DNA of 64,000 nucleotides, from assembly GCA_900169235.1 (NCBI GenBank), contig FWCC01000141.1, positions 194,284-258,283 of the forward strand, given 5' to 3'. Source of the stretch: Zarea fungicola (lineage: Eukaryota; Ascomycota; Sordariomycetes; Hypocreales; Cordycipitaceae). The first letter of the stretch is position 1. The number at the start of each line of letters is the position of its first letter. Position numbers and translations under genes: made by a program. The notes beneath the pieces were generated by a model, which saw nothing but the letters and a program-made list of their open reading frames with translations, was not told the origin of the DNA and made no database searches. Below are positions 20,689 through 30,939 of the stretch, one piece after another.

Positions 20689-23332
20689 CATCGCAACAAA
20701 GCAGCCAGAAAGGCCTTAGACCATGAATGACGAGCTGTCTCTTATCGTTGGGCTATGAAGCGATATAGGAAGTGTACATGCGTTATGCTGCACTACAGGA
20801 ACTACACATTACACCGCTTTAATGCATGCTTCGGCAATTTTTTCTAAACTTACTGACAAGCGCGGCAAGCACTCGATATGGCCTACTAGCACATAGTATT
20901 TTACCATGTCTTCTCTCAAGTGGGTAATGAATGCATCGACAAAGTATATCGGAAATATCTTTGACCTTCGTACCTTTCTTGCACTGCATTCACTAACGAC
21001 ATATGTACGGATAAAAATTGTCGCGTAACGCGAACCGGACTTCAATTTGCCAACACCAAAATGAGATTCCGAACTAGTCGTTTCTATGTATGTATGATAA
21101 CAGAGAGTAAATATTTAAACAGTTTCAACTCTGGTTTATGGCAGTGCCATCTGAACCTATAAGTGTAACGGTCCAGACCCAGTATATTGACAACCTAACT
21201 AGGCAAGTACTACGACTATCTTAAAGCGAGGCTGAAAAGGAGAGCTCAGGGGTGGAACTATTGAGCTCGTCGCTTCCCGCTTAATGGTGAGCACTGGCGA
21301 GGATGGCCGGGGTCATGGCTTGAGTGCCAACAGCGACACTCATCTCGGATGAAGTCAATTTAGATATCAGGAAAACCAATCCAGTAGTATATTTTGCTTT
21401 AGTTAGATGTCTGCAACACAACTATTTTCAAAAACTCTCCTTCTCCTTGTGCATCAAACTGCTGCTCTATCCCGTACCACTAACCCTGCCATACCTCGCC
21501 GCCTAACCTCTCAAAGGATTCTTTTATACCCCCAAGGCAGGCCAGTGCCTGCATTTATGGGAGAAAACGCTGGAAATCACCCTCGACTACTTTCTCCCTA
21601 GTCATCACTTGTTCCCGGATGGCACAGATGAGATCCAGCGAGGAATATAGTGATGCCATTTCTCCGCGCAGATCTGACATATCATTGAGTACGGTCAGTG
21701 TGTCGTCTTCGTTCGTGCCTGCCGTTGGCCCTACAACCGCATAAAGCATTCTTGTCCCCTAGCAGGTATGCTGATTATAACTTGATGAACAATGGGAAAG
21801 CGAATGCACCACGGTCGTGAAGTCGAGGCATTCCTCAAGGCAGATGTAAGCGGCGACAACCGGCCAGTACATTTTACCTCCTGACACCCCCTGCAGTGGC
21901 TCATACGACGGTAGACGACTCGGGCAGTGCCGTCAGCAGCAGTACGGAGAGCATGGCCGACATGGCAGCCCTCGGCTGTGAGGCGATGAGAGAAACCATA
22001 GCGGGGCCTATAGTGAGACCCATGGTGAGGGGCCAACAGTCGCATTGCTGTTGGACGTGCTAGGCAAACAATCCGGGCACCACGCCGCCGCCTCGACCCG
22101 CCCGCAAGTGGTACGGAGTAGCGCACGGAATAGCGCCCGAAGATTCCAACGCGTCAGCACTTTCACCAAACAGGCGGAGAAGCCTACATACGAGAGCCCG
22201 CTCGGTGGGTCGAGGCAATCACCAAGTCAATTTGCAGCACCTCAGGGTGCGTCTAGATGGTTGATGGTTTTTGGGGTTATGCAGGAACATGTGGGCCATG
22301 TGGACAATGCAAGACATGAGGGATTTGCAGGTTTTGCAGACATGCAGGGCATGCGGGACATGGGGAAAGACTATCAAAAATATGATGGTATGATTACTGG
22401 AAAATGGTGCTTTTTGTATTCTTCCTGTTGGGTTTTCTAGCTCGAGCGGTTCATGTTTATCTTTTCATTTATATTGAATACAACTTCCCAACCCCTTGAG
22501 TTTTATGTGGTTGGCCTTCCTTTCTTCTGATCATGAATGATTACTACTCTCTTGGACTGTTGGCCGTCAGTTTAGGCAGCAACTGGGTTAGGAGGTGTGG
22601 TGGCAGGCAGATCGGCAAAAACAACTCAATCGGGGCAAGCCACTAAAGGCGAACATTGGTGTGCCAGATGCCTACCGACCCCTAGCCACCAGGTGGAAGC
22701 TAGAATAATGAGGAGGTATCCAGTGTGATCTTATTGCTACGGGTCGGTAGGAATCCAGCACGCTGATGTTCGATTGGAGGAGCAGAAAGCGCAATATGGC
22801 CCAAGCGCGGGCAGAAAGTGGCCTCGACGCCGAGAATAGAGGGTCGGAAACAAGGCCAGAAGAGGAAGAGGGTGGCTGCTGCCAGAAATAGCTGTGGAGA
22901 TGGGGCCAGGGCCTAATCGGCACCAACCGGCTGGTCAAGAAGCTGTTGGGTAATACGTACTCCATGGTAGAAGGGCTGACAGGTAGGGGAGTATATGAAC
23001 AAGTGGATAAGGACGCAGCCGTGGTCGGGAACGACGGCCAAAAAGCCACCAAGGAACAGCACTATCTAGACGCCACCACCAAAAGATGCTCTAAACTCAT
23101 TCCCCATACTCCTATTCCCTTTCCCACCCTTGTTTGTTATTGACGCCAACAACTGGCATATCAAACAGGAAGACAGAAGCATTATTCTTACAGCCTTTAC
23201 CCCATGATAACTGAACAACTGTTATTAAGAATTAAATAGCATGCATTTTGGCAGAGAAATTGGAAATAGAAAGCTACTAATATTGTGTTTACTGCACTTC
23301 TTTTTAATCAAGGATAGTCCCCAAATACTAAA
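20689..23332. other. 2.6-kb intergenic region without supported genes
   Basis: Several open frames of 60-130 codons occur on both strands (for example around 21.7-22.4 and 22.7-23.05 kb), but none has family motifs, plausible splice-linked extensions or a signal peptide. The 22.5-23.15 kb part has ordinary base composition and may be a decayed mobile-element or gene fragment. An imperfect CATG-rich repeat is listed separately. Confidence 0.45.
22286..22368. repeat. Imperfect CATG-centred tandem repeat
   Basis: About seven CATG-containing units spaced roughly 8-15 bp apart (ACATGTGGGCCATGTGGACA, then AGACATGAGGGA, GACATGCAGGGCATGCGGG). The repeat is degenerate. No function is evident. Confidence 0.5.
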
Positions 23333-24373
23333 CTACTGAGCTGGTTGTGTATCCCAGGTGAATTCCTGGCTCTTATGCTGTGGCTCTACATAGCCGCCAG
23401 GTACATACCGACCCGAAGCCTTAATATGCCAGGCATAGATCCCCTGCAGCGCGACTCCAAGATCCTCAACGTAATCCTCAGCCGTGCTCTGCCATTCTCC
23501 AAAGTCGGGTAGATTCTTCTGCAAAACGACAAACTCTGCAAGAGCATCATCGTGAATTTCCATTGACTTCTTATAGGCACTAATCAAGTCCAGTCCCATC
23601 TCCGACTGGATGGTCATGACAAGGTTAATGACATCTCCCTTGCGGGCGAGCTCCTTGGGCAGCGAGACAAAGTCGTTGTGATAGCCAACCAATGTTCCGA
23701 GTAGATCGTGCAGGCGCAGAATGATGGGGTGGCGAAGGACTGTGAGAGGGAGCTGGCGGTAGTTTTTCTGCATGCACAGGTACTTGGCAAAGGGGATTGA
23801 CCCGCTGCTCTGCTGGCGAATTACATTGTAAACGGGCAGCGGCGGCGGCTTGTCGGCGGATATATAGCGCTTCTCGTCAATGTACCCTGTCAAGAGCGCC
23901 ATGATGGAATCGATGAATTCCTCGTACAGGGGTTGTGGCATTTTGCATGCCATTGCATCCTGTCGCAGCAGCCAGACTTGGTGGTAGAATCCCGTTTCTG
24001 GCTCTTGCTGATCCTCGCCGCTGAGCAGCGCCTGGGTTTTTGATCTGTACACATTGACCTCATTGTTGCTGCTGTGGTCTAGGTAGTCATCAATGATGGC
24101 AAAAAAAGCAGAGAAACGGGAAATGGGCCGAAGCTCCTCAATCGTCATGGATGGATACGCGCGTGCCGCAATATCACCAAACCGGTGTCGTTTATGTGCC
24201 TCCCGTGCCTTGATTGATTCAAAGGGACAATCTGCATCAATCCATTGATCGCATTCTGCAGCCAGATCGTCAATCAGAGGGTTTGCCAGATCAGCAAACG
24301 GGTACTGAGGGCGTGGCAAGTCCTTGAGCTCTGCATAGAGCGTAGCTTCAATATCGGCAGCCATTATGCCCAT
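23333..24373 (-). CDS. Class I terpene synthase (cyclase)
   Basis: An intronless 346-residue frame, the normal size of microbial class I terpene cyclases. The metal-binding motifs are in place: aspartate-rich DDYLDH about residue 92, the NSE triad NDFVSLPKE about residue 237, and a C-terminal RY pair (GRYVPGG) that senses the diphosphate. It would ionise a prenyl diphosphate and cyclise it. It lies 1 kb from a GGPP-type prenyl synthase transcribed in the same direction, which favours a diterpene (C20) substrate; a sesquiterpene cannot be excluded. The start is ATG 24373, with a second Met three codons in. Together with the P450 and carbamoyltransferase to the right this marks a terpenoid biosynthetic cluster. 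Confidence 0.92.
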   Translation of the reverse strand: MGIMAADIEATLYAELKDLPRPQYPFADLANPLIDDLAAECDQWIDADCPFESIKAREAHKRHRFGDIAARAYPSMTIEELRPISRFSAFFAIIDDYLDHSSNNEVNVYRSKTQALLSGEDQQEPETGFYHQVWLLRQDAMACKMPQPLYEEFIDSIMALLTGYIDEKRYISADKPPPLPVYNVIRQQSSGSIPFAKYLCMQKNYRQLPLTVLRHPIILRLHDLLGTLVGYHNDFVSLPKELARKGDVINLVMTIQSEMGLDLISAYKKSMEIHDDALAEFVVLQKNLPDFGEWQSTAEDYVEDLGVALQGIYAWHIKASGRYVPGGYVEPQHKSQEFTWDTQPAQ

Positions 24374-25388
24374 CTCCGTTTGTTATCTAAGAATTCTGGT
24401 GCTTCGCTTGGCTGCACCAAGTGAGAGCAAGGTGAGTAAGGCGATGGAAGATGCTGTCGTGCAGAAGAGTTGGCAATGCCTTGACGGAATCCAGCTGCCG
24501 GCAATGCGAAATACAGAATACCTTGCCGGGGAAATAATGAATTACACTATTTCACTGCAATTGTGTTCAGTCTAGTTTTATTTATATTCCTCCATCCAGG
24601 TCCGGCTGTATTCGGGGGAGCCGTTGTGCCTGCCACTAAAATCTTACTGAACGATAACTCTCTCAGTGGAGCGGTGTAGTCCTTGCTCAAATTCAAAAAG
24701 CACTTACAAACACAGCCATCTGGCTCCAGCTCATCTACTACTAAGCGTATGCTGTTCGGGTGGAATGGACCGACGGAGTTTATGGAACCAATTTTCTACA
24801 GCCCTATAAAGTACCCCTGCCAAGAGAGATGCCGAAGACCCGCCTGCCGCCCGGGCTAGTTATAGTCTCTGTTGATCTTTTGACCCATGGTCGGCTTTTG
24901 CCGCCTCGAACCTAAACGGTCTGTTCGTAATTGTCAGACCAGCCCCTTTTGACAAAAATTGGCTCAGTTACTCATGGGTAATAGCCACGTGCATGGCGGA
25001 AAACGGCTAGGAGAAGTGGTTCTCTTGCCGCACACCGCCGAGCAGGGTCTCTGCTCCATAATCAAGGCCACGTCATGGTAAGATTATGACATTACTTGAT
25101 GAACAAGGGGAATTAGCTGCTCACAGAGCAGTAGTATGCTGGAATATCTTTGATTAATTCATGCTCTCAACGGCTGCAGGCAGCGTACTGGAAAATACGA
25201 TGCTCGACATTGCTCATGTCGCTCTTGAGTTCCTAGCTTACAGGCAAAGGTCATGAGTGGATGGATTAATGTTAACATGGCATTTATCTCGGCGTGTAAT
25301 TAATTAGATTATTTCTATACCAACTTGATCAGATACAACTACAACTAGTAGATGTAGGGCTCCTTCAACACTGAATCGTCATTGATGT
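24374..25388. other. Intergenic: terpene synthase promoter and 3' flank of prenyl synthase
   Basis: No coding frame supported. Should contain the promoter of the terpene synthase and binding sites for the cluster regulator. CGG triplets and CCG pairs occur, but I could not single out a site. Confidence 0.45.
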
Positions 25389-26390
25389 TTATAATGTCAG
25401 CTTATCCAACAAAATGTACAGCGGATTTTCCCTCCCATTACCGAAGCTGAGATTGTTTATTATTTCCCTTGCTCTATTGATTTGCACGTCAATAAAAGCA
25501 CGTGTGTACTCAAAGCTGCCGGTCCTCTCCATGCATTGAACCGCATATCTCTTTTGGTCAGGATCGGCGGTTTTCTGCCTTAGGATATTCATCAGGTCCA
25601 TGTTGGTCGGGTCCTGATGGATGCTATGTATGACGAGGTATGAGAACTTTCCCTCAGTAATATCCTCACAATAACCTTTTGTCTTTGTGTATTCTTCTGA
25701 ACAAAGATTTTGATAATCATCTCGGACTTGGAAGAGAACTCCAATGATATCGGCTAGGAGGAGAAGATCCGGAGATGTCGGCTGAGTAGATTGCGTTTGT
25801 AAGAGTTGGACGCCGAGCCTGAAAAGGCCGCCAGTCTTATGGCCAATCATTTCAAGATAGTCGGCCTCCGTCGGACAAATGAGCGAGTCTCGCCAGTACA
25901 AGTCCATAGCCTGCCCAAGGTGCAGCCTCATCATCTCGTTGACAAAGTGGTCTGTAGCTTCAGTGCTGTCCAGTTTTTGAAGCACCGTCATTGCTTTAAA
26001 ATAAAAGTAATTGGCGCTGTTAATCGTCTGGGGTACGCCATAGATGCTGTGTGCCACAGGCAACCCTCGGCGCAAAACGGAGTCATCTTCGATGTCGTCA
26101 ACTAGTAACGACGCGGTGTGAAGCATTTGGATGGAATTAGTGATAATTTGAAGGCTGGAAGCCGGCACACCCATCCAAGTGTTGAAGCCCTCGAGGACTT
26201 GCGAGCGCACACCTTTGCCCGGATGCTGTAGTAAATAGTTGAGCGGGCCGGCGACCACTGCCTCGCTTTTCTCCCTCCATCCAGGAGACGCAGTTTCCGA
26301 TCCAAGCCCTTCGTCTGTAAAAGAACCAGGCATTTCGATAATCAGCCGACTTTCCCCAGTCTGTGTTGAGAAAGGTTGATACAATGGCAA
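25389..26390 (-). CDS. Geranylgeranyl diphosphate synthase-type trans-prenyltransferase
   Basis: An intronless 333-residue frame of the trans-isoprenyl diphosphate synthase family. It has GKGVRSQVLEGFN for IPP binding, the first aspartate-rich motif DDIEDD preceded by SLLVDD, the HLGQAMDLYWRD segment, KTGGLFRLGV, and the second aspartate-rich motif in QVRDDYQN. The DDYQN form of the second motif is typical of fungal GGPP synthases. It would make GGPP from FPP and IPP for the neighbouring terpene cyclase. A cluster-located extra GGPPS besides the housekeeping one is common in fungal diterpenoid and indole-diterpene clusters. Chain length is inferred from motif context only. Confidence 0.9.
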   Translation of the reverse strand: MPLYQPFSTQTGESRLIIEMPGSFTDEGLGSETASPGWREKSEAVVAGPLNYLLQHPGKGVRSQVLEGFNTWMGVPASSLQIITNSIQMLHTASLLVDDIEDDSVLRRGLPVAHSIYGVPQTINSANYFYFKAMTVLQKLDSTEATDHFVNEMMRLHLGQAMDLYWRDSLICPTEADYLEMIGHKTGGLFRLGVQLLQTQSTQPTSPDLLLLADIIGVLFQVRDDYQNLCSEEYTKTKGYCEDITEGKFSYLVIHSIHQDPTNMDLMNILRQKTADPDQKRYAVQCMERTGSFEYTRAFIDVQINRAREIINNLSFGNGRENPLYILLDKLTL

Positions 26391-26753
26391 CTTTGACGTA
26401 GCTCAGTATCTTGGTCACCGGGATAAATTACAGCTTTATAATATTACATATTACTAGTGCTGACCAATAAATGGACAGCATTGCAAGTGGGGAGAAGTTT
26501 AGATATATGATATAATTGCAACTATCTAAACTGTACCAGTACATGCCACATTCTCTAAGCCAGCTTGAGGAGATTACCGTTCAGCGACTAATTGACCGTG
26601 GTAGGCAGGCTTCTGTTGATCAGTTTATATAACAGATATATTCTGGCCAATTATAATAACAAGAGTTTAGTCCATGTTTCAATTTTACGCTCAATCCTAT
26701 GGTCATTGGCTAAGATCGGACTGAATACTGATGCGGCAAAGTAGCGCGATGGT

Positions 26754-26850
26754 CTTTTCTTTTCTTTTCTTTTTTTTTTGTACAAAAAAGAAACTCTTAT
26801 CACTTTTCTTTCTTTCTCTCCTTCTTTCTTTCCTTCTCTCTTGCTATCTA
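26754..26850. repeat. Polypyrimidine (TTTTC/CTTT) low-complexity tract
   Basis: About 95 nt of almost pure C/T with TTTTC and CTTTCTTT units, interrupted near 26781 by GTACAAAAAAG. It lies 360 bp upstream of the GGPP synthase start. Pyrimidine tracts are frequent in fungal promoters; a role here is not shown. Confidence 0.6.
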
Positions 26851-27626
26851 ATCGAATCAGCCAACATCCTTAACGACCAACCAATCGGTGGCCATAGTTA
26901 GCTCACCGTGGACTCGGCAACTCCGGGTCAAGTCCGTGCGCTCCGTTGCAATAACGGGATCTATTGATTACGTCTCACCTCCGCTTTGGCTAAATATCTT
27001 ATTGATTGTCTTACACGGTGGAGAGGTGAAAATGGCGCACAGTAATAGGAGGCTTTGGTCAGGCCAGAGAAATTCTTGGCAAATCCAATACGTGTGCGTT
27101 TATATTGACACACCAGTCGGGTGGCGGATTACGGCCTGGGAGGCTTAGCCATCCATATTCGATATTTCATAGATCGGTAAGTGGGTAAACAGGTATTTAG
27201 CGCTGACTTAACTCAGAAGTGTAGAGCATTTGTCACACAGTGGCTATAGATTCGGATAGTAGCCGTTACGGCCCCCTCCCTCTGTTTCTAAATTTTATTT
27301 GTTGGTCATCTCCTTTCTTCGCTGACATGCAAAAATAACAAACAAAATGCATAAACAACACAATACAGCTTATTAACATAAAAGTAAACAATAACGGATT
27401 TCTGAAATTCTCCTTCCTATTTCAAGCATATTATGAAATGGGGTTCATGGTAGGGCTATGTTCATGCCTTGAGCTTATATATGTGGATTGTGTTATGTAT
27501 TGACTGTACTCTCCTCATCGTATGTATTGGTCCGGCTGTTCGGCATTTCCCTCTGTGGAAGCCAATGCAAGCCCTCACTGCTTTAAGGTGGGCGCTCCGG
27601 CAATGGGCCAAAATAACTCAATTGCT

Positions 27627-27718
27627 GGTCTGTGATCCTGACTATCCACAATTTGTCGTTTGAATGCTGTCTTTTCGAAAGGACAAGGGTGCTAGGTAAC
27701 CACTCGACCACAGAGACC
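27627..27718 (-). other. tRNA-like/pol III-like remnant
   Basis: On the minus strand a TGGTCGAGTGGTTA box resembles a tRNA A box. The ends GGTCTCTGTG and CACAGACC can pair with one bulge. No proper B box or anticodon arm is visible, so this is not called a tRNA. It could be a decayed tRNA or a SINE-like piece. Confidence 0.25.
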
Positions 27719-28448
27719 CAAAAAAGATCAAGCAATGCCAGACCCTAGTCGGGTACCCTTGGCATCCAATATATAGCTACGTTCTAGATCCCTGACACTT
27801 TTTTAACCCTGTTACAGTAGCCCCTACAATGATCGGCTCCAGCCACTGCCCGCCTAGACTGGTGCTCTGGTGGCTACTGATAACACTGCATTGTATCCAC
27901 TACGGAGCAGCTTCTCGAAGAATTGAGAGGCGGTACAGTAAAGAAATATGGATGATTCCGTCAATACAAATATGGATCGCGTCGTGAATATGAATGTGAC
28001 CAAGGCTACGGATATCCACCATACTTAGCTCGAAGCCTCGCGTCAGATTCTAACGCAACTTCGGTACTCAATTCTATTTAATACAATTCTCAGCCATTCG
28101 GCTACATTCCATTTGGGGTTTCGCGGGACTCTTAAATGACTCAACATAGACTACGTTTGATTGGGTACTTGCATATGAGCCGGTGGGGATGACCAATGCT
28201 GCTTATTTTAATCTTTGCCAAGCGTGTGGAAGCTGAAAGAAAGGTCGGGTTTTTTCATACATAAAAGCACTAGCAGGGATAGGGGTTTTTTCTCTCATTG
28301 TTCTGATTACGAAGTAGACGCAGTGCAAATGCTGCAGATTCTGCGTATGGTAATATATACGCAGCCACCTACACTCCGCCTATATGTTAGCTCAGGTTCG
28401 GAGCGTTGCCAATTCGCCGATTATTTACAGTAACAGCGCATTCAGGCC

Positions 28449-30333
28449 ATGGAATCCTTATATCGTACTGTCCCGTACAGCTGGGCTACGATGTTCAAGT
28501 CGGTAGGCGATGTAGAGCAAAGGCTTCAATTATATTTATGGACTGCTCTGGCCCTACTCACATCCTACTTGGCTTATTCATGGTTATACAATTTATACCT
28601 ACACCCACTGCACCGTTTCCCTGGTCCTAAACTGGCTGCAGCAAGCAGTTTATATGAATTTTGGTACGATGTCATTAAAGATGGCCAATACCTCTGGCAA
28701 ATCGAGAAGATGCATGAGAAATACGGTACGTGCGAAGACTGTGCCATTACTTAACGACGAGTTCTGTGAATGCAGCGCTGACATTTACCTCTCTAGGGCC
28801 AATCGTCCGCATTAACCCAAGGGAGTTGCACATCCGCGACTCACATTACTACAGCAACATTTACGCTGGAGGTGTTCGCAAGGTTGACAAGGACGCGGCC
28901 ATTGGCCAGGCACTTGGACTCCCAACTTCAATCGTCGCAACAATTGACCACCACCACCACAAGGCGCGTCGTGGCTATCTTAACCCCTACTTTTCCAAAC
29001 GTGCTGTCGTTTCTATGGAGTCCATGATCAATGAGCGCCTTGACAAACTATGCGAGCGCCTTGAAGCCTCCATGAAGAACAAGGAGCTGGTTATCCTCGA
29101 CTCCGTATTTTCAGCCCTGACAGCTGATATTATCACCTGCCGTTTTTATGGAGAGCACCATGACTATCTTAGTCTCCCTGACTACAAGATGGCGGTCAGT
29201 GAAGCTGTCCTCGGCGTCTTGTTTGGCTTTCACTTTGTGCGATTTGTTCCGAGTCTAGTTACCATCCTCAGAAAGCTCCCTATTCCCATCATTCGCTTGA
29301 TCTTCCCACCGGTTGCGGAGCTGCTGACATTCAAAGAAGAGGTAAGGCACACAATTCTTGCCTCTTTAGATGAAGCAACTGAAGACACGGCCAAGTCGGT
29401 CATTGTATCGGTACTCCTTAATCAAAACATTCCAAAAGCGGAGAGAGACATTGATCGTTTTCTGGATGAGGGCACTGCACTCCTCCTTGCCGGAACTGAG
29501 ACAACATCGAGAGCTCTAAGCGTTGGCATGTTTTACCTTTTAAACGATAAAACGCATTTGACGAAGCTCCGTGAAGAACTGAGTACCTTGCCATCTCGGC
29601 CAGGAAACGATTATCCAATGTCGCAGCTGGAGAGCCTTCCTTATCTTGTGAGTCACCCTGTATCATGTTTTACATCAACAAAATGACAAGACACCTGAAG
29701 TCTAATTTGTCGCAGACTGGAGTCGTGAATGAGAGCTTGCGCTTGTCGTTCGGATTTGCAGGCCTTTCCTCACGATTATCTACACAGGAATCGCTCCAAT
29801 ACGGCAGTTATGCTATCCCACCCGGAGTAAGCAGGTTCCTATCTATTGACAACTATTCAATTTGAACAGTCTTTTCTGACTTTGAATAGACTCCAGTTAG
29901 CCAGTCGGCATACTTTGTTCACACTGATCCCGAGATCTTCCCCGATCCTCACACATTCAACCCTGTTCGGTGGATTGAGGCGGCGAAAGCTGGGTTTCCC
30001 TTGAGCAATTTTCTCGTTAGCTTTAGCAAGGGCAGCAGAGCATGCATTGGTAATCAGTAAGCGGAATTTTTTTTAACCTTATCTTATGTCGGGAGAGGCC
30101 ATTTAACAGCAGCATGACCTAACTTCTCCTGCAGGGTGGCAACAACAGAGTTGTACATGACAATTGCAAGAGTTGTCCGCACATTTGAGATGAATCTTTG
30201 CGGAAGCACAGTAGAAGATGTCAGAATCCATTATATTCGTGTCATTGGTTTTCCAAAGAAAGCCAAGAATGCGGTAAATCCGCTCGGCGAAATCATGGTC
30301 AAAGTTACAGGCAGGGCTGGCCTCATAGCTTAG
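28449..30333 (+). CDS. Cytochrome P450 monooxygenase
   Basis: Five exons: 28449..28725, 28797..29647, 29716..29826, 29890..30056 and 30135..30333. All junctions are GT..AG and keep frame, giving 534 residues. An N-terminal membrane anchor ([17 protein letters not shown]) is followed by the [10 protein letters not shown] proline hinge. Key motifs are AGTETTS in the I helix (oxygen activation), NESLRL supplying the ExxR pair, PVRW in the meander, and the heme-binding [10 protein letters not shown] with the axial Cys. It is a class II microsomal P450 needing a CPR partner. Its place between the terpene genes and the carbamoyltransferase suggests it hydroxylates the terpene skeleton, giving the oxygen that can be carbamoylated. 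Subfamily not assigned. Confidence 0.93.
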
Positions 30334-30939
30334 ATTGGATCTACTGGGAGAGATGTAGAGGAAACTTGATTAATTTTTCTCCCACGTAGATGAGCTAGCC
30401 CGTTAATAGCTGTATCATTGTTAGAGGTCCCATTTCTTGAAATGGTTTTGAGTACTCATCCATAACTTTTGGGACCTCTAACTGTCGCTCCTGTGACCAA
30501 CACTTCAGTAGTTTCTCACCTCCCAGCACCCTTAAAAGTTTTGAATGGAAAATTGAAAATTAAGACACAGTGTTCTGGCGTCTATTAGCTTAGCTCTTCA
30601 GAAAAGTTATGTAATACAAATACAAATCAATCTATCATCCTTGCGGGAGACTATCATCATTGAAGCGCTCAACTTGCGCGTGAACTCCGCAGCTTTTTCC
30701 CAGTTAATAATGTACCATTCGTTAGCTCCATTTTAATTGATTTTTCAAGACAATTATTATGTGAGATTTTAGTGGCATATGCCATCGGCCCTGCCGGATG
30801 TACATATATGGCTCCTAATGCGCCGCAGAACATTTGTTCCTGTTTTGGCTGCTCTTGATCGGCACACCTCTTAACCCTTCTCTTTACTGGCCTGTTTGAT
30901 TTTGAACCCAGCCTCAGCTACCTCTCTCTGACTTATCGT
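30334..30939. other. Intergenic between P450 and carbamoyltransferase
   Basis: P450 3' flank and carbamoyltransferase promoter. Contains the inverted repeat listed separately. No coding frame supported. Confidence 0.5.
30420..30482. repeat. 13-bp perfect inverted repeat (stem-loop)
   Basis: GTTAGAGGTCCCA at 30420-30432 is matched exactly by its reverse complement at 30470-30482, with a 37-nt loop. It starts 87 bp after the P450 stop. It could be a 3'-end structure, a paired regulator site or a tiny MITE-like remnant. Confidence 0.7.

Larger units (their letters stand above)
26391..28448. other. 2-kb intergenic region between GGPP synthase and P450 promoters
   Basis: Divergent promoter space of the two genes. 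A long pyrimidine tract and a tRNA-like sequence are listed separately. No coding frame supported. Confidence 0.45.
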
